A stretch of 64,000 bases of DNA, taken from the NCBI GenBank assembly GCA_902543295.1, contig CACBXW010000002.1:181501-245500 (forward strand). The letters are read 5' to 3'. Below, one piece after another: positions 6,849 to 17,545 of the stretch (position 1 is the stretch's first letter; every line of letters begins with the position of its first letter). The translations under genes were made by a program, and so were the position numbers. Source of the DNA: an uncultured Pelagibacteraceae bacterium (GTDB lineage Bacteria; Pseudomonadota; Alphaproteobacteria; Pelagibacterales; Pelagibacteraceae). The notes beneath the pieces were generated by a model. It worked only from the letters and a program-made list of their open reading frames with translations. It had not been told where the DNA came from and made no database searches.

Positions 6849-8059
6849 TGAAAAGAGTAGTTGTAACAGGACTTGGTGTAGTTTCATGTTTGGGGAATAA
6901 CCAAGATGAAGTTTATCAATCGTTAGTTAATACAAAATCAGGAATAACATTTTCTGAGGAATACAAAGAGCATAATTTAAAAAGCCATGTTCATGGTAAA
7001 CCAAATATCAAATTGGAAGATTATATAGATAGAAAAGTTATTAGGTTTATGGGTGCTGGATCAGCATATAATTATGTTGCAATGAGTGAAGCAGTTAAAG
7101 ACTCTGGATTAGAAGAAAATGAGGTTAGTAATATTTCAACAGGTATGGTCATGGGATCTGGAGGACCATCAATTGAAAATGTGATTTTAGCATCAGATAA
7201 GACTAGAGAAAAAAATCCAAAAAAAATGGGTCCATTTATTGTTCCAAGAACAATGGCAAGCACTGCTTCTGCCACTCTAGCAGTTCCATTTAAAATAAAA
7301 GGAACTAATTACACAATAAGTTCTGCATGCGCAACGAGTGGTCATTGTATTGGTAACGCAATGGAACTTATTCAATTAGGAAAACAAAATATTATTTTTG
7401 CAGGTGGTAGTGATGAGGTTCACTTTGCTATGACTGCAATGTTTGATGCAATGACTGCGCTATCATCAAAATATAACGATACCCCTGAAAAAGCTTCAAG
7501 ACCATATGATAAAACAAGAGATGGTTTTGTGATTGCTGGTGGAGGTGGAGTTCTTGTTTTAGAAGAATATGAACATGCCAAAGCAAGAGGAGCTAAAATA
7601 TATGCTGAATTAACTGGATATGGAGCAACATCAGATGGCTATGATATGGTTGCACCATCTGGTGAGGGAGCGGTCAGATGTATGAGAATGGCTCTAGCAA
7701 CTTCTAAAAATAAAATTGACTATATTAATACTCACGGGACATCAACACCTGTAGGAGATATTACAGAATTAAAAGCAGTTGGTGAGGCTTTCCCAGACTA
7801 TAAACCTAAGATAAGTTCAACAAAATCTTTGTCAGGTCATTCTTTAGGCGCAACTTCAGTTCACGAAGCAATTTACAGTTTGATAATGATGAAAAATAAT
7901 TTTATATCAGCCTCAGCAAATATTTCTGAGATGGATGACGAAGCAAAAAACTATCCAATTGTTACACAAGTTGAAAAAGATGTAAATTTAAACGCGATTA
8001 TGTCTAACAGCTTTGGTTTTGGTGGAACTAATGCAACATTAGTTTTTGAGAAAGTTTAA
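6848..8059 (+). CDS. fabB: Beta-ketoacyl-ACP synthase I
   Basis: This 403-residue condensing enzyme extends acyl-ACP with malonyl-ACP, including the cis-3-decenoyl product of FabA. The Cys-His-His triad is present: C161 in [11 protein letters not shown]296 in [10 protein letters not shown] and H331 in SGHSLGAT, and the C-terminal NSFGFGGTN loop is intact. The SACATSGHC active site and the fabA pairing favour FabB over FabF. It overlaps the fabA stop and runs to within four bases of the fabI start. Confidence 0.95.
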   Translation: MKRVVVTGLGVVSCLGNNQDEVYQSLVNTKSGITFSEEYKEHNLKSHVHGKPNIKLEDYIDRKVIRFMGAGSAYNYVAMSEAVKDSGLEENEVSNISTGMVMGSGGPSIENVILASDKTREKNPKKMGPFIVPRTMASTASATLAVPFKIKGTNYTISSACATSGHCIGNAMELIQLGKQNIIFAGGSDEVHFAMTAMFDAMTALSSKYNDTPEKASRPYDKTRDGFVIAGGGGVLVLEEYEHAKARGAKIYAELTGYGATSDGYDMVAPSGEGAVRCMRMALATSKNKIDYINTHGTSTPVGDITELKAVGEAFPDYKPKISSTKSLSGHSLGATSVHEAIYSLIMMKNNFISASANISEMDDEAKNYPIVTQVEKDVNLNAIMSNSFGFGGTNATLVFEKV

Positions 8060-8063
8060 ATCT

Positions 8064-8849
8064 ATGAGTTTAATGAAGGGAAAAAAAGGTCTTATCATGG
8101 GTATTGCCAATGAGAGATCAATTGCATGGGGTATATCGCAAAAATTAGCAGAAGCTGGAGCAGAGTTAGCTTTTACATATTTGGGTGATGCTTTAAAAAA
8201 AAGAGTTGTTCCACTTGCAGAAAAACTAAATTCAAATGTAACATTTAGCTGTGATGTAGAAAAAAAAGAAGAAGTTGTAAAACTTTTTGAAGATGTAAAA
8301 AGTCAATGGGGAGAAATTGATTTTGTTGTGCACGCAATTGCATTTTCAGATAAGTCCGAGTTATCAGGAGAATATTTAAATACAACTAGAGAAAACTTTT
8401 TAAGAAGTATGTTGATATCTTGTTTTTCATTTACTGAAGTTGCTAGAGAGGCATCTAAAATAATGAAGCAAGGTGGTAGTATGATTACTTTGAGTTATGA
8501 AGCAAATAAAGCCATACCCAATTATAATGTAATGGGAGTGTGTAAAGCTGCACTAGAATCTAGTGTTAAATATCTTGCGAGGGATCTAGGAGCAAAGAAT
8601 ATTAGAGTTAATGCAATTAGTGCGGGACCAATAAAAACTTTAGCAGCTTCTGCTATTGGGGATGCTAAATTTCTTTACAAGTGGAATGCCGATCATTCAT
8701 TTTTGAAAAGAAATGTAGATAATCTTGACGTAGGAAATTCAGCATTATATCTTTTAAGTGATATGGCTGGTGGTGTTACTGGTGAAATTCACTATGTAGA
8801 TGCCGGTTACAATAAAGTTGGAATGCCAGATCCTAAAAACATTACCTGA
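8064..8849 (+). CDS. fabI: Enoyl-ACP reductase (NADH), FabI type
   Basis: FabI reduces trans-2-enoyl-ACP in the last step of each elongation cycle. It is a short-chain dehydrogenase relative with the FabI-specific nucleotide motif GIANERSIAWGI (about 13-24) and the active-site Tyr and Lys in YNVMGVCK (Y-x6-K). The 261-residue length is normal. The ORF track extends to TTG 8046 inside fabB, but ATG 8064, giving MSLMKGKKGLIMG, matches the usual family start. It is the third gene of the fabA-fabB-fabI operon. The target is of the triclosan/diazaborine-sensitive type by family. Confidence 0.95.
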   Translation: MSLMKGKKGLIMGIANERSIAWGISQKLAEAGAELAFTYLGDALKKRVVPLAEKLNSNVTFSCDVEKKEEVVKLFEDVKSQWGEIDFVVHAIAFSDKSELSGEYLNTTRENFLRSMLISCFSFTEVAREASKIMKQGGSMITLSYEANKAIPNYNVMGVCKAALESSVKYLARDLGAKNIRVNAISAGPIKTLAASAIGDAKFLYKWNADHSFLKRNVDNLDVGNSALYLLSDMAGGVTGEIHYVDAGYNKVGMPDPKNIT

Positions 8850-8863
8850 AATTTAGTTAAATT

Positions 8864-9253
8864 ATGATGCATCAAATTAGTATTTATCTAACGAGTATAA
8901 TATTAGGAATTATGGTCTTCTTTTCTTTTGTTGTAGCGCCTGTAACTTTCACTGCATTAGATGAGGAAAATGCTAGAAAATTTATAAGAAAAATATTTCC
9001 TTACTACTACACTGTTAATTTAACTATTAGTGTTTTAGTTTTAATTTTATTCATAATTCTAAAAATTTTTTCCTTAGATTTTTATTTAATTTTAAGTGTT
9101 GCGGTATTATTTGCTGTATCGAATTTTATACTAATGCCACTGATAAATAAGTTCAGAGATGAAAGACAGGATAAAAAATTTAAACAATCACACTTTGTTT
9201 CTGTGGTGATAAATTTTGTGCAAATGATTTTGTTGGTAATTGTCTTAATTTAA
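8864..9253 (+). CDS. DUF4149-like integral membrane protein
   Basis: A 129-residue protein with four predicted membrane helices and the family pattern FFSFVVAPVTFTALDEENARKFI (DUF4149, related to TMEM205). The role of this family is not established. It follows fabI by 14 bases on the same strand and ends in a four-base overlap with the convergent small membrane gene. It is probably the last gene of the fab transcript. Confidence 0.72.
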   Translation: MMHQISIYLTSIILGIMVFFSFVVAPVTFTALDEENARKFIRKIFPYYYTVNLTISVLVLILFIILKIFSLDFYLILSVAVLFAVSNFILMPLINKFRDERQDKKFKQSHFVSVVINFVQMILLVIVLI

Positions 9254-9402
9254 AATGAATTAGTAATACCTAAGCCAACAGCAATAAAAAAACCTAACCA
9301 GATTAAACCTTTAATAAAAAAAAATGCAAAACTGCCAAATAATAAATATCTTCCATATTTATTATTCTGTAGTTCTAACTTAAAGTTTTTTAAAAGCTTC
9401 AT
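9250..9402 (-). CDS. Small single-pass membrane protein, 50 aa
   Basis: The ORF track begins at a GTG inside the rhodanese gene; the ATG at 9402 gives a 50-residue protein starting MKLLKNFKLELQNNKYGRYL, with one long hydrophobic helix (about 19-46) containing FFFIKGLIWLGFFIAVG. The basic N-terminus suggests an N-in orientation. It lies 26 bases downstream of the rhodanese gene and may share the pnp transcript. No family was recognised; small proteins of this sort are easily missed or over-called. Confidence 0.5.
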   Translation of the reverse strand: MKLLKNFKLELQNNKYGRYLLFGSFAFFFIKGLIWLGFFIAVGLGITNSF

Positions 9403-9428
9403 TTTATTATAATTTATTACAATTATTT

Positions 9429-9791
9429 TTACTTGATCTTTTCCCACTCTTTCATACCACCAGTGATATTCTTGACATTTTTAACCCCCATATCCTTCAT
9501 AGTTTTAGTTGCTAATGTTCCTTGTCCACCAACACCACAAAAAACTACATATTCTTTATCAGGATTATTTTTAAACATATCATTTTCAAGAGGACTTCCT
9601 TCTGCTAAATAAAATTCTAGTAAACCTCTATCTAAGTGAAGCGCATTACCGATCGTACCTTTTGAATAGCTTTCTTTGTCTCTAACATCGATAAATTGAA
9701 CATTTGGGTCATTTAACTTTTCTTTTGCATCACTAGCGCTGATATTTTCAATTTCATTGCTTACGCTCATCAAATCATCAAATTTTTTCAT
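9429..9791 (-). CDS. Rhodanese-domain protein
   Basis: A 120-residue single-domain rhodanese. It shows the ASDAKEKLNDPNVQFIDVRDKESYSKGTIGNALHL opening and an active-site loop VFCGVGGQGTLATKTMKDMG with the catalytic Cys, followed by the conserved TGGMKEWEK end. Such proteins transfer sulfane sulfur; the substrate is unknown. The ORF track start (9806) is less likely than ATG 9791, which stands five bases after an AGGAG ribosome site. It is 15 bases downstream of pnp and probably cotranscribed. Confidence 0.85.
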   Translation of the reverse strand: MKKFDDLMSVSNEIENISASDAKEKLNDPNVQFIDVRDKESYSKGTIGNALHLDRGLLEFYLAEGSPLENDMFKNNPDKEYVVFCGVGGQGTLATKTMKDMGVKNVKNITGGMKEWEKIK

Positions 9792-9806
9792 ATATCTCCT
9801 ATACAT

Positions 9807-11879
9807 TTATATTGCAGCTTGTTTAATTGATAACTTAACTTTTCCTCTATCAAAGCCGATTACCTTAACTTTGACTTCATCACCTTCTTTCACGACATCA
9901 GTTACCTTACCGACTCTCTTATCAGCAAGCTCTGAAATGTGAACTAGACCATCTTGTTTTCCTAAGAAATTAACAAATGCACCAAACTCCATAATTTTCA
10001 TAACTTTACCATTGTAAATTTTATTGAGTTCAGCTTTAGCAGTTAAGTCTTTTATCATCTGCATAGCTTTATTTCTTGATTCCTCATCCGGAGCTGCTAC
10101 TGTGACTTCTCCTTCATCATTGATGTCAACTTTTGCACCTGACACTTCAACTATTTCTCTTATAGTTGCACCACCTTTTCCAATGACTGTAGCAATATCT
10201 TTCTTATCTACAGTGATTTTTTCCATTTTAGGCGTATGTTTTCCAACATCTTCTCTTGATTTGGATAAAGCTTTGTTCATTTCGCCTAAGATATGAATTC
10301 TTCCATTTTTTGCCTGTTTTAGAGCTTGCTCCATAATTTCAAATGTTATTCCTGTAATTTTAATATCCATTTGAAGAGATGTTATTCCGTCTTTAGTTCC
10401 AGCAACTTTAAAGTCCATATCACCTAGGTGATCTTCATCTCCTAAAATATCTGAAAGAACACTAAATTCTTCTCCTTCTTTAATTAACCCCATAGCAATA
10501 CCAGCAACAGGCTCTTTAATTGGTACGCCTGCATCCATTAATGCTAAAGAAGAACCACAAACAGTTGCCATGGATGAAGAGCCATTTGACTCGGTTATCT
10601 CTGATACAATTCTGAATGTATATGGAAAACTTTCCTTTGAAGGCAAAGATGAGTTTATTGCTCTCCAAGCTAATTTCCCATGACCTATTTCTCTTCTTCC
10701 AGTACCTATTCTTCCAGTTTCTCCAACAGAGAAAGGCGGAAAATTATAATGAAGCATAAATCTTTCTTTTTGTAATCCGTCGAGACTTTCTATTTTCTGC
10801 TCATCATCAGATGTGCCGAGTGTAGTTGTAACTATTGCTTGTGTTTCTCCTCGAGTAAACAAAGCAGAGCCATGTACTCTTGGAAGAATTCCAACTTCAC
10901 ACATAATTGGTCTAACATCTGCAAGACCTCTACCATCAATTCTATTTTTATTTTTTAAAATATCTGTTCTGACAATTCTTTTTTCTAAATTTTTAAGTTC
11001 AGAATTTACATCAAGATCTGTATAATTTTCGTCTTCTTCATAAAGCTTTTTTGCTTTATCAGTTATCTCAGAAATTAAATTTGATCTTTCCTGTTTATCT
11101 TTTATTGAAAATGCTTTTTTAAGCTCTTCTGTAAATTCGCTTTCTAATTTATTTTTTACTTCTGAAAGATCTTTTTTCTCTACTACCCAATCAGGTTTTT
11201 TGCATTCTTTAGCTAGATCCTCAATCATCTCTATTACAGGAACAAACCCTTCGTGACCGAACTTAACAGCATTTAACATTTCCTCTTCAGTTAAACCACT
11301 TGCTTCGGACTCAACCATTAAAACCGCGTCTTTTGTTCCAGCCACCACAAGATCTAAATTAGAGTCTTTAAGTTGTGCTTTGGTAGGGTTAAGAACGTAT
11401 TCTCCTTTAATAAAGCCAACTCTAGACGCACCTACTGGGCCTAAAAATGGCATTCCTGAAATTGCTAATGCAGCTGATGATGCAATTATTGATAAAATAT
11501 CTGCTTCGTTCTCTTTGTCATAAGATATCACAGTTGGTAGTACCTGAACTTCGTTTTTAAATTCATCTGGGAATAATGGTCTAATAGGTCTATCAATTAA
11601 TCTTGAAATTAATGTTTCACTATCTGTTGGTCTGGCTTCTCTTTTAAAATATCCGCCAGGAATTTTACCAGCTGCGTAATATTTTTCTTGATAATTTACT
11701 GACAAAGGAAAGTAATCCATATCTGGATTAACTTTTTTGGCTCCAACTGCTGTTGCTAAAACTACTGTTTCTCCACACTGAGCGATGATTGCACCATCTG
11801 CTTGTCTTGCTATTTTACCTGTTTCTAAACTAATTTTTTTTCCTGCTACTTCTATTTCTTTCTTTACAACTTTAAACAT
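9807..11879 (-). CDS. pnp: Polyribonucleotide nucleotidyltransferase (PNPase)
   Basis: PNPase degrades RNA 3'-to-5' using phosphate, as a trimer and often within the degradosome. The 690 residues contain two RNase PH domains (about 1-220 and 310-545, with [19 protein letters not shown] in the second), an alpha-helical linker, a KH domain ([14 protein letters not shown]) and a C-terminal S1 domain ([28 protein letters not shown]). All parts are present. It is the last core gene of nusA-infB-rbfA-rpsO-pnp and its ATG directly abuts the rpsO stop. Confidence 0.97.
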   Translation of the reverse strand: MFKVVKKEIEVAGKKISLETGKIARQADGAIIAQCGETVVLATAVGAKKVNPDMDYFPLSVNYQEKYYAAGKIPGGYFKREARPTDSETLISRLIDRPIRPLFPDEFKNEVQVLPTVISYDKENEADILSIIASSAALAISGMPFLGPVGASRVGFIKGEYVLNPTKAQLKDSNLDLVVAGTKDAVLMVESEASGLTEEEMLNAVKFGHEGFVPVIEMIEDLAKECKKPDWVVEKKDLSEVKNKLESEFTEELKKAFSIKDKQERSNLISEITDKAKKLYEEDENYTDLDVNSELKNLEKRIVRTDILKNKNRIDGRGLADVRPIMCEVGILPRVHGSALFTRGETQAIVTTTLGTSDDEQKIESLDGLQKERFMLHYNFPPFSVGETGRIGTGRREIGHGKLAWRAINSSLPSKESFPYTFRIVSEITESNGSSSMATVCGSSLALMDAGVPIKEPVAGIAMGLIKEGEEFSVLSDILGDEDHLGDMDFKVAGTKDGITSLQMDIKITGITFEIMEQALKQAKNGRIHILGEMNKALSKSREDVGKHTPKMEKITVDKKDIATVIGKGGATIREIVEVSGAKVDINDEGEVTVAAPDEESRNKAMQMIKDLTAKAELNKIYNGKVMKIMEFGAFVNFLGKQDGLVHISELADKRVGKVTDVVKEGDEVKVKVIGFDRGKVKLSIKQAAI

Positions 11880-12128
11880 TTACTTCCTTAAATTTAATTT
11901 TGATATTACTTCTTTATAAGACTCCATTTTATTTTTCTTTAAATAGTCTAATAATTTTTTTCTTCTATTTACTGCTCTTAAAAGTCCAACAGATGAATGT
12001 TTATCTTTTTTGAACTGTTTAATATGTTTAGACAAGTTCTCAATTTTATCTGTTAATTGAGCAACTTGAACTTCTGAAGAACCTGTATCCTTATCATGAA
12101 TTGAGAGTTCTTTTGCTTTATTTGTCAT
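11880..12128 (-). CDS. rpsO: 30S ribosomal protein S15
   Basis: S15 is a primary binder of 16S rRNA in the platform of the small subunit. The 82-residue protein has the expected four-helix pattern, with DTGSSEVQVAQLTDKI and the rRNA-binding HSSVGLLRAVNRRKKLLDYL. It is a few residues shorter than E. coli S15 (89). It sits between rbfA and pnp; the truB gene that often separates rbfA from rpsO is absent, leaving only ten bases between them. Confidence 0.97.
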   Translation of the reverse strand: MTNKAKELSIHDKDTGSSEVQVAQLTDKIENLSKHIKQFKKDKHSSVGLLRAVNRRKKLLDYLKKNKMESYKEVISKLNLRK

Positions 12129-12138
12129 TTTCTTTTCC

Positions 12139-12504
12139 TTATTTATTTGTTTGTTTTATTAAATTTTCAATTTTTTCTGCATAATCAAAAGAATCATCTT
12201 TTACGAAAAATAGTTTTGGTAAAAATTTCATTACTATCTTTTTTGATAAAACTTTTCTTATTACAAATGAAAATTCTTTTAATTTAGCAACGACTTCTTC
12301 AGCGTCTTTACCACCTAAAGGCATTACAAAAATTTTTGCTGTCTTTAAATCTGGAGACATTCTTACTTCAGTTACTGTTATTTCTTTGGTAGATAAATTT
12401 GGCAATTTTGCTTCATCTCTTATAAATAACATTCCAAGCGCCTGTTTAATCATTTCACCAACTCTTAGTTGTCTTTGAGTAACTGGTTTACCTAAACTGG
12501 TCAT
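12139..12504 (-). CDS. rbfA: Ribosome-binding factor A
   Basis: RbfA is a KH-type assembly factor that helps mature the 5' end of 16S rRNA and is needed for growth in the cold. The 121 residues include the family opening RQLRVGEMIKQALGMLF and the core MSPDLKTAKIFVMPLG...LRKIVMKFLPKLFFVKDDSFDYAEKI-like pattern. It overlaps the infB stop codon at its start and precedes rpsO by ten bases, all on one transcript. Confidence 0.93.
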   Translation of the reverse strand: MTSLGKPVTQRQLRVGEMIKQALGMLFIRDEAKLPNLSTKEITVTEVRMSPDLKTAKIFVMPLGGKDAEEVVAKLKEFSFVIRKVLSKKIVMKFLPKLFFVKDDSFDYAEKIENLIKQTNK

Positions 12505-14723
12505 TATATTGTTCTTTCTGTTATTGTAGAATTATAAACTTCAATTACGTCATTTTTCTGGAAATCGACAAAATCTTTTAGTGTTATTCCACATTCTAAA
12601 CCAGCAGATACTTGTTTAGTTTGATTTTTTTCTCTAAATATTGATCCTATTTTCCCATTGAAAATTATAGCTCCATCTCTAATTACCCTAGCGCTAGAGT
12701 CTTGTATAATTTCTCCATCTGTTACTTTTGAGCCCGCAACCTTGCCAACTTTTGAAACTTTAAATATTTCCAATATCTCAGCAGTTCCAATAATTTTTTC
12801 GTCTACTTCTGGTGTTAGTAAGCCAGACATTTTATTTTTTATGAAATCTAAAACTTCATAAATAATATTAAAATTAGAAATTGAAATTTTCTCTTGTTCA
12901 GCTCTTTTTTTAGCTTCTTTGCTAGGTTTAACATTAAAAGCTATAATTACGGCATTAGACGCTTTTGCTAATGTTACATCAGTTTCTGTAACCATTCCAA
13001 TATCTGATAAAAGTATTTTTGGCTTTACTTCATCATGTTTAATTTGATTTATAGCATTTTTTATAGCTTCTGATGAACCATGGACATCTGATTTTATAAT
13101 AATATTTAGTTCCTCAGATGATGTATCTTTAAAAGCAGAATCTTGGGTAACAAAAGATAATGGATTTTTGCTCTCTTTTGACTCTTGTATTCTGCCATCA
13201 GACAAAGATTTTGCTTCTTTTTCAGTTTTCAGAACAATAAAGTCATCTCCTGATTTAGCCGCTCCATTAATTCCTAGTATCTCAATTGGTGTTGAGGGTT
13301 CAGCTATATCAATTTGTTTCCCCTGATCATTTATTATGGCTCTGACTTTTCCCCACTTTAAACCGCTAACAAAATAATCTCCCTTTCTCAAAGTTCCTGC
13401 AGTAATAATTACATTTGCAATCGGTCCTCTTCCTATATCAATTTTGGACTCCAGAACAATCCCCTTTGCATCAGTATCAAAATCAGTTTTTAGGTCTAAT
13501 ATCTCAGCTTGCAAAATAACACTCTCAACTAATTTATCTAAATTCTGTTTTGTTTTAGTTGATATTTCTACCATCAATGTATCTCCTGATAAATCTTCAG
13601 CTATTAGTTCATATTCTAAAAGTTGATTTTTAATTTTTTGTGGGTCAGCTTCAGGGAGATCACATTTATTTATTGCTACAACAATTGGTACCCTGGCAGC
13701 TTTTGCATGTTTTATTGACTCTATTGTTTGAGGTTTTACCCCATCATCAGCAGCGACTACTAGTATTACTATATCAGTTAACTTTGAACCTCTTGCCCGC
13801 ATTTCAGTGAATGCTGCGTGACCAGGAGTATCGATAAAAGTTATCTTATTTTTTTGATGTGTTAACTGATATGCACCGATATGTTGGGTGATACCTCCAA
13901 ATTCACCTGAAACAACATTAGCTTTTCTTAAAGTATCTAAAACAGATGTCTTTCCATGATCCACGTGACCCATAACTGTTACAATAGGAGCTCTACTTTT
14001 TAGATTTTGAGTTTTAATTTCTTTAATTTTTTCTAAAATTTCTTCCGCTTTTTCCTCTTTAACAGGATTATGTCCAAATTCTTTAACTAAATATTCAGCC
14101 GTATCAGCATCAATTGTATGATTGATTGTAACTGTTACACCCATGCCCATCAAATGTTTTATTATGCTACTTGACTGCTCAGCCATTCTATTCGCCAATT
14201 CTCTTATAGTAATTACCTCAGGTATATTAATATCCCTTTTAATTGGTTTGAAGCTCTCTTTTGACTGCTCTTTGTTAAGTAATCTATTTTCTTTTTGCTT
14301 TGCTCTTTTTAAAGAAGCAAGACTTCTTGATCTTGTACCAATATCATCTTCACTTAAGGCTCTAGATACTGTAAGTTTTAATTCTCTCCTTTTGCTCCCT
14401 AATTTAGAAGATTTATTTTCTTTTTGAGAATTTTCGCCTTTTAATCTTCTTGTGGCCCTTTGTTCAGCTAATTTTCTTTTTTCAAAATCGGATGTTATAG
14501 GCGATGGAGGCTTTGAAAAATTGGTTTTTTTTGGAATAATTGTGTTTTGTGATTTACTTTCCGTTGAATTAAAACCTCTAGAAAAATTTGGCTTACCTCC
14601 AAACTTAGGAGTTCTTTTTTCAATTACGACTGTATTTTTTGATTGAGATTTTGCTTGTTCAATACTATTGATTGTCTTTTTGGACGCTCCAGAAATTGAT
14701 AACTTTAATTTTTTCTTTTCCAT
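12504..14723 (-). CDS. infB: Translation initiation factor IF-2
   Basis: IF-2 is the GTPase that brings initiator tRNA to the 30S subunit and promotes subunit joining. Starting from ATG 14723 (the ORF track uses TTG 14750), the protein has 739 residues: a basic low-complexity N-terminus, an IF2_N domain (VITIRELANRMAEQ, about 170-220), the G domain with G1 GHVDHGKT (about 252-259), DTPGHAAF and NKCD, and the C-terminal domains II-IV. The chosen start leaves ten bases after the nusA stop. In many relatives ylxR stands between nusA and infB; it is missing here. Confidence 0.97.
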   Translation of the reverse strand: MEKKKLKLSISGASKKTINSIEQAKSQSKNTVVIEKRTPKFGGKPNFSRGFNSTESKSQNTIIPKKTNFSKPPSPITSDFEKRKLAEQRATRRLKGENSQKENKSSKLGSKRRELKLTVSRALSEDDIGTRSRSLASLKRAKQKENRLLNKEQSKESFKPIKRDINIPEVITIRELANRMAEQSSSIIKHLMGMGVTVTINHTIDADTAEYLVKEFGHNPVKEEKAEEILEKIKEIKTQNLKSRAPIVTVMGHVDHGKTSVLDTLRKANVVSGEFGGITQHIGAYQLTHQKNKITFIDTPGHAAFTEMRARGSKLTDIVILVVAADDGVKPQTIESIKHAKAARVPIVVAINKCDLPEADPQKIKNQLLEYELIAEDLSGDTLMVEISTKTKQNLDKLVESVILQAEILDLKTDFDTDAKGIVLESKIDIGRGPIANVIITAGTLRKGDYFVSGLKWGKVRAIINDQGKQIDIAEPSTPIEILGINGAAKSGDDFIVLKTEKEAKSLSDGRIQESKESKNPLSFVTQDSAFKDTSSEELNIIIKSDVHGSSEAIKNAINQIKHDEVKPKILLSDIGMVTETDVTLAKASNAVIIAFNVKPSKEAKKRAEQEKISISNFNIIYEVLDFIKNKMSGLLTPEVDEKIIGTAEILEIFKVSKVGKVAGSKVTDGEIIQDSSARVIRDGAIIFNGKIGSIFREKNQTKQVSAGLECGITLKDFVDFQKNDVIEVYNSTITERTI

Positions 14724-14733
14724 TTTCCATCTC

Positions 14734-16287
14734 TCAATCTTGATACACAATATCTCTTGCAGACATAATCAAATCATCAGCCTCTTTTTTTGAAAGAGCA
14801 AAATCTTCTAAATACCCCTTTATTCTTACTCTTTCACCTTTGATAATATCATATCCGCCCGTCAGTTCGTCAGATGCCAAATCTGCAAAATCATTTAGTG
14901 TTAATATTTTTTGTTCACCAAGTGTCACGAGCATTCCAGGCGTTAATCCTTTATGATTAATTAAATCATTCTCTAATCCTAAATCTTTAATTCTTTTAGC
15001 TATTTCCTCTTGGTCTTTTTGATAATATTCTTTAGCTCTTTCGATTAATTCTTTAGCAGTCTCTTCCTCTATACCTTCTATTTTCATTAAAGCATCTGGA
15101 TTACTATCTTTAATGTCATCTATTGATGAAAATCCTTCTGCTACTAATAACTGACCTAATGTTTCATCTAGCTCTAAATTTTTTACAAAATTATCTGTTT
15201 TCTCTTTGAATTCAATTTGTCTTCTCTCCGAATCTTCTTGGTCTGTCATTATGTTTATTTCATAATTCATTAGTTTAGTTGCCAATCTAACATTCTGCCC
15301 CCTTCTACCAATTGCTTTACTCAAATTTTCCTCAGTCAAAATAACGTCAAGCTTTCTTCCATCTTCATCTACATTAACTCTTTGAACTTCTGCTGGAGAA
15401 AGTGCATTTGCAACTACAACTGCTGGATCTTCTGACCAATTAACTATATCAATTTTTTCACCTTGTAGTTCGTTCACAACTGCTTGTACTCTACTTCCTC
15501 TCATACCTACACACGCTCCCACTGGATCTAGTGATGTATCAATTGCCTTTACACATATTTTAGCCCTGCTACCTGGATCTCTTGAGGATGATTTAATCTC
15601 AATAAGTCCATCGTATATTTCTGGAACTTCTTGAATGAAGAGTTTTTCCATAAATTTTGGATGTGCTCTTGACAAAAATATTTGTTGTCCTCTGGGTTCT
15701 CTTCTAACGTCTAAGCAATACGCCTTTACTCTATCTCCTGCTTTTATATTTTCTCTTGGAATCATTTCATTTTTTTGAATTATTGCTTCGGTTCTTCCTA
15801 GATCGACAATTACGTTTCCAAACTCTAATCTTTTAACTATACCGCTCAAGATTGTATCAATTTTATCTTTAAAATCATTATATTGTCTCTCTCTTTCAGC
15901 TTCCCTTACATTAAAACTTATTACTTGTTTTGCGGTTTGCGCTGCTATTCTCCCGAAATCAAAAGATGGTAATGGTTGAAGCACCTCATCTCCAATTTGT
16001 TTCCCTTCGTTTTTTTCGTTAAGTTTTATAGCTTCATTAAGAGTTATTTCTAAATTTGAATTTTCAGGTTTTTCAACAATTACAAGTTTTCTAAAAATTC
16101 CAATTTCACCATTTTCCCTATCTATTTCAACTTTGATTTCATTTTCAGATCCAAACTTAGATTTAGCTGCTTTTGCAATACCATTTTCCATCGATCCAAT
16201 TATTAACTCTTTATCAATAGATTTTTCTAATGCTACTGCCTCGGCTATTCTTATCAATTCTAATTTATCTGCTCTTCTATTTAACAT
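14734..16287 (-). CDS. nusA: Transcription termination/antitermination factor NusA
   Basis: NusA binds RNA polymerase and nascent RNA and modulates pausing, termination and antitermination. The 517 residues comprise an N-terminal polymerase-binding domain, an S1 domain (IVKRLEFGNVIVDLGRTEAI), two KH domains (VGACVGMRGSRVQAV and KAIGRRGQNVRLA) and two acidic C-terminal helix-hairpin-helix repeats, as expected for proteobacteria. It is the first gene of this run; the upstream rimP, normally its partner, is absent and a terminator separates it from metK. Confidence 0.97.
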   Translation of the reverse strand: MLNRRADKLELIRIAEAVALEKSIDKELIIGSMENGIAKAAKSKFGSENEIKVEIDRENGEIGIFRKLVIVEKPENSNLEITLNEAIKLNEKNEGKQIGDEVLQPLPSFDFGRIAAQTAKQVISFNVREAERERQYNDFKDKIDTILSGIVKRLEFGNVIVDLGRTEAIIQKNEMIPRENIKAGDRVKAYCLDVRREPRGQQIFLSRAHPKFMEKLFIQEVPEIYDGLIEIKSSSRDPGSRAKICVKAIDTSLDPVGACVGMRGSRVQAVVNELQGEKIDIVNWSEDPAVVVANALSPAEVQRVNVDEDGRKLDVILTEENLSKAIGRRGQNVRLATKLMNYEINIMTDQEDSERRQIEFKEKTDNFVKNLELDETLGQLLVAEGFSSIDDIKDSNPDALMKIEGIEEETAKELIERAKEYYQKDQEEIAKRIKDLGLENDLINHKGLTPGMLVTLGEQKILTLNDFADLASDELTGGYDIIKGERVRIKGYLEDFALSKKEADDLIMSARDIVYQD

Positions 16288-16298
16288 TTCTAAGTCCT

Positions 16299-16321
16299 AA
16301 AAAAAAATGGGCCGAAGCCCA
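16299..16321 (-). terminator. Intrinsic terminator with UUCG loop after metK
   Basis: Minus strand TGGGC-TTCG-GCCCA followed by nine T residues. The stem is short but GC-only apart from the closing pair, and is capped by the very stable UUCG tetraloop. It lies between the end of metK and the start of nusA and so separates the tsaB-metK run from the nusA-pnp run. Confidence 0.85.
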
Positions 16322-16381
16322 CTTTGAAATTTCAATAATGTTTTTGAAATATATTTATTTTTTTTTATTATTCAACTTTAT

Positions 16382-17545
16382 TTACTTACTAAATATGTCT
16401 GATTTATCTGTCTTTTCCCATGAAAATGAGCCTTTATCATCAGGAATTCTACCGAAGTGTCCGTAAGCAGCTGTTTTTTCATAAATAGGTTTATTTAATC
16501 CTAGCATTTCTCTTATTCCTCTAGGGCTTAAATCGAAATTTTCATGAATTAGCTTTTCTACATGAATATTTTTTTCGTTATCATTATCAAATAATTCGAC
16601 ATAAATAGATAAAGGTTTTGATACACCAATTGCATAAGCAAGTTGTATTAAACATTTATCAGCAATTTTAGATGCAACAACATTTTTTGCTAGATATCTA
16701 GATGCGTAAGCAGCGGATCTATCAACTTTTGTTGGGTCTTTGCCTGAAAAGGCTCCTCCTCCATGAGGTGCGGCTCCGCCATAAGTATCAACAATAATTT
16801 TTCTTCCTGTCAAACCGCTATCTCCATCAGGACCTCCAATTACAAAGTTACCAGTTGGATTTACATAAATTTCATTTTCATCCAATGAATTTAATAAATC
16901 TTTAGGTATTGATCTTTCGATATAAGGTTTAACTAGATCTCTTACTTGAGCTTGATTTACATCAGGTGAGTGTTGAGTTGATATAACTACAGATTTAACT
17001 GATGATGGCTTGCCATCTTTATATTCAATTGTTATTTGGCTTTTTGAATCTGGTTCTATATTTTTTAATTTACCAGATTTTCTATCCTCCGCCATAAGTC
17101 TTAATATTTTATGAGAATAATGTATTGGCGCCGGCATAAGAACATCGGTTTCATTGCATGCGTAACCAAACATAATACCTTGGTCACCAGCACCTTCATC
17201 TTTATTTCCAGAAGAGTCTACACCCATAGCAATATCAGAAGATTGAGCATGTAAATGACTTTCAACTGAAGTTGCCTCTTTCCAGGTAAATCCCTTTTGA
17301 TCATAACCTATATCTTTAATGCAATGTCTTACTTTTTCTATTAAATCTTCTTTTTTAATTTCTGGACCTCTTACTTCACCAGCTAATACAACTTTGTTTG
17401 TTGTTGTTAAAGTTTCACAGGCAACTCTTGATTGAGGTTCAGCTGCCAAATATGTATCTACAACCATATCTGAAATTCTATCGCAAACTTTGTCTGGATG
17501 ACCTTCGGATACTGACTCGCTAGTAAATAAGTAATCTTTTTTCAT
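16382..17545 (-). CDS. metK: S-adenosylmethionine synthetase
   Basis: MetK makes S-adenosylmethionine from methionine and ATP. The 387-residue protein shows the family signatures [16 protein letters not shown] at the N-terminus, [12 protein letters not shown] in the middle and the glycine-rich [17 protein letters not shown] loop, all intact. Its start overlaps the lnt stop by four bases (ATGA). No riboswitch-like leader is possible here because the upstream DNA is coding. It ends the tsaB-fur-miaB-phoH-ybeY-lnt-metK run, followed by a hairpin terminator. Confidence 0.97.
   Translation of the reverse strand: MKKDYLFTSESVSEGHPDKVCDRISDMVVDTYLAAEPQSRVACETLTTTNKVVLAGEVRGPEIKKEDLIEKVRHCIKDIGYDQKGFTWKEATSVESHLHAQSSDIAMGVDSSGNKDEGAGDQGIMFGYACNETDVLMPAPIHYSHKILRLMAEDRKSGKLKNIEPDSKSQITIEYKDGKPSSVKSVVISTQHSPDVNQAQVRDLVKPYIERSIPKDLLNSLDENEIYVNPTGNFVIGGPDGDSGLTGRKIIVDTYGGAAPHGGGAFSGKDPTKVDRSAAYASRYLAKNVVASKIADKCLIQLAYAIGVSKPLSIYVELFDNDNEKNIHVEKLIHENFDLSPRGIREMLGLNKPIYEKTAAYGHFGRIPDDKGSFSWEKTDKSDIFSK

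Noticed and set aside
13958-13972. CACGTG within infB as a parS site
   Set aside because: The flanking bases (GATCCACGTGACCC) do not fit the TGTTTCACGTGAAACA consensus and it is far from the origin.
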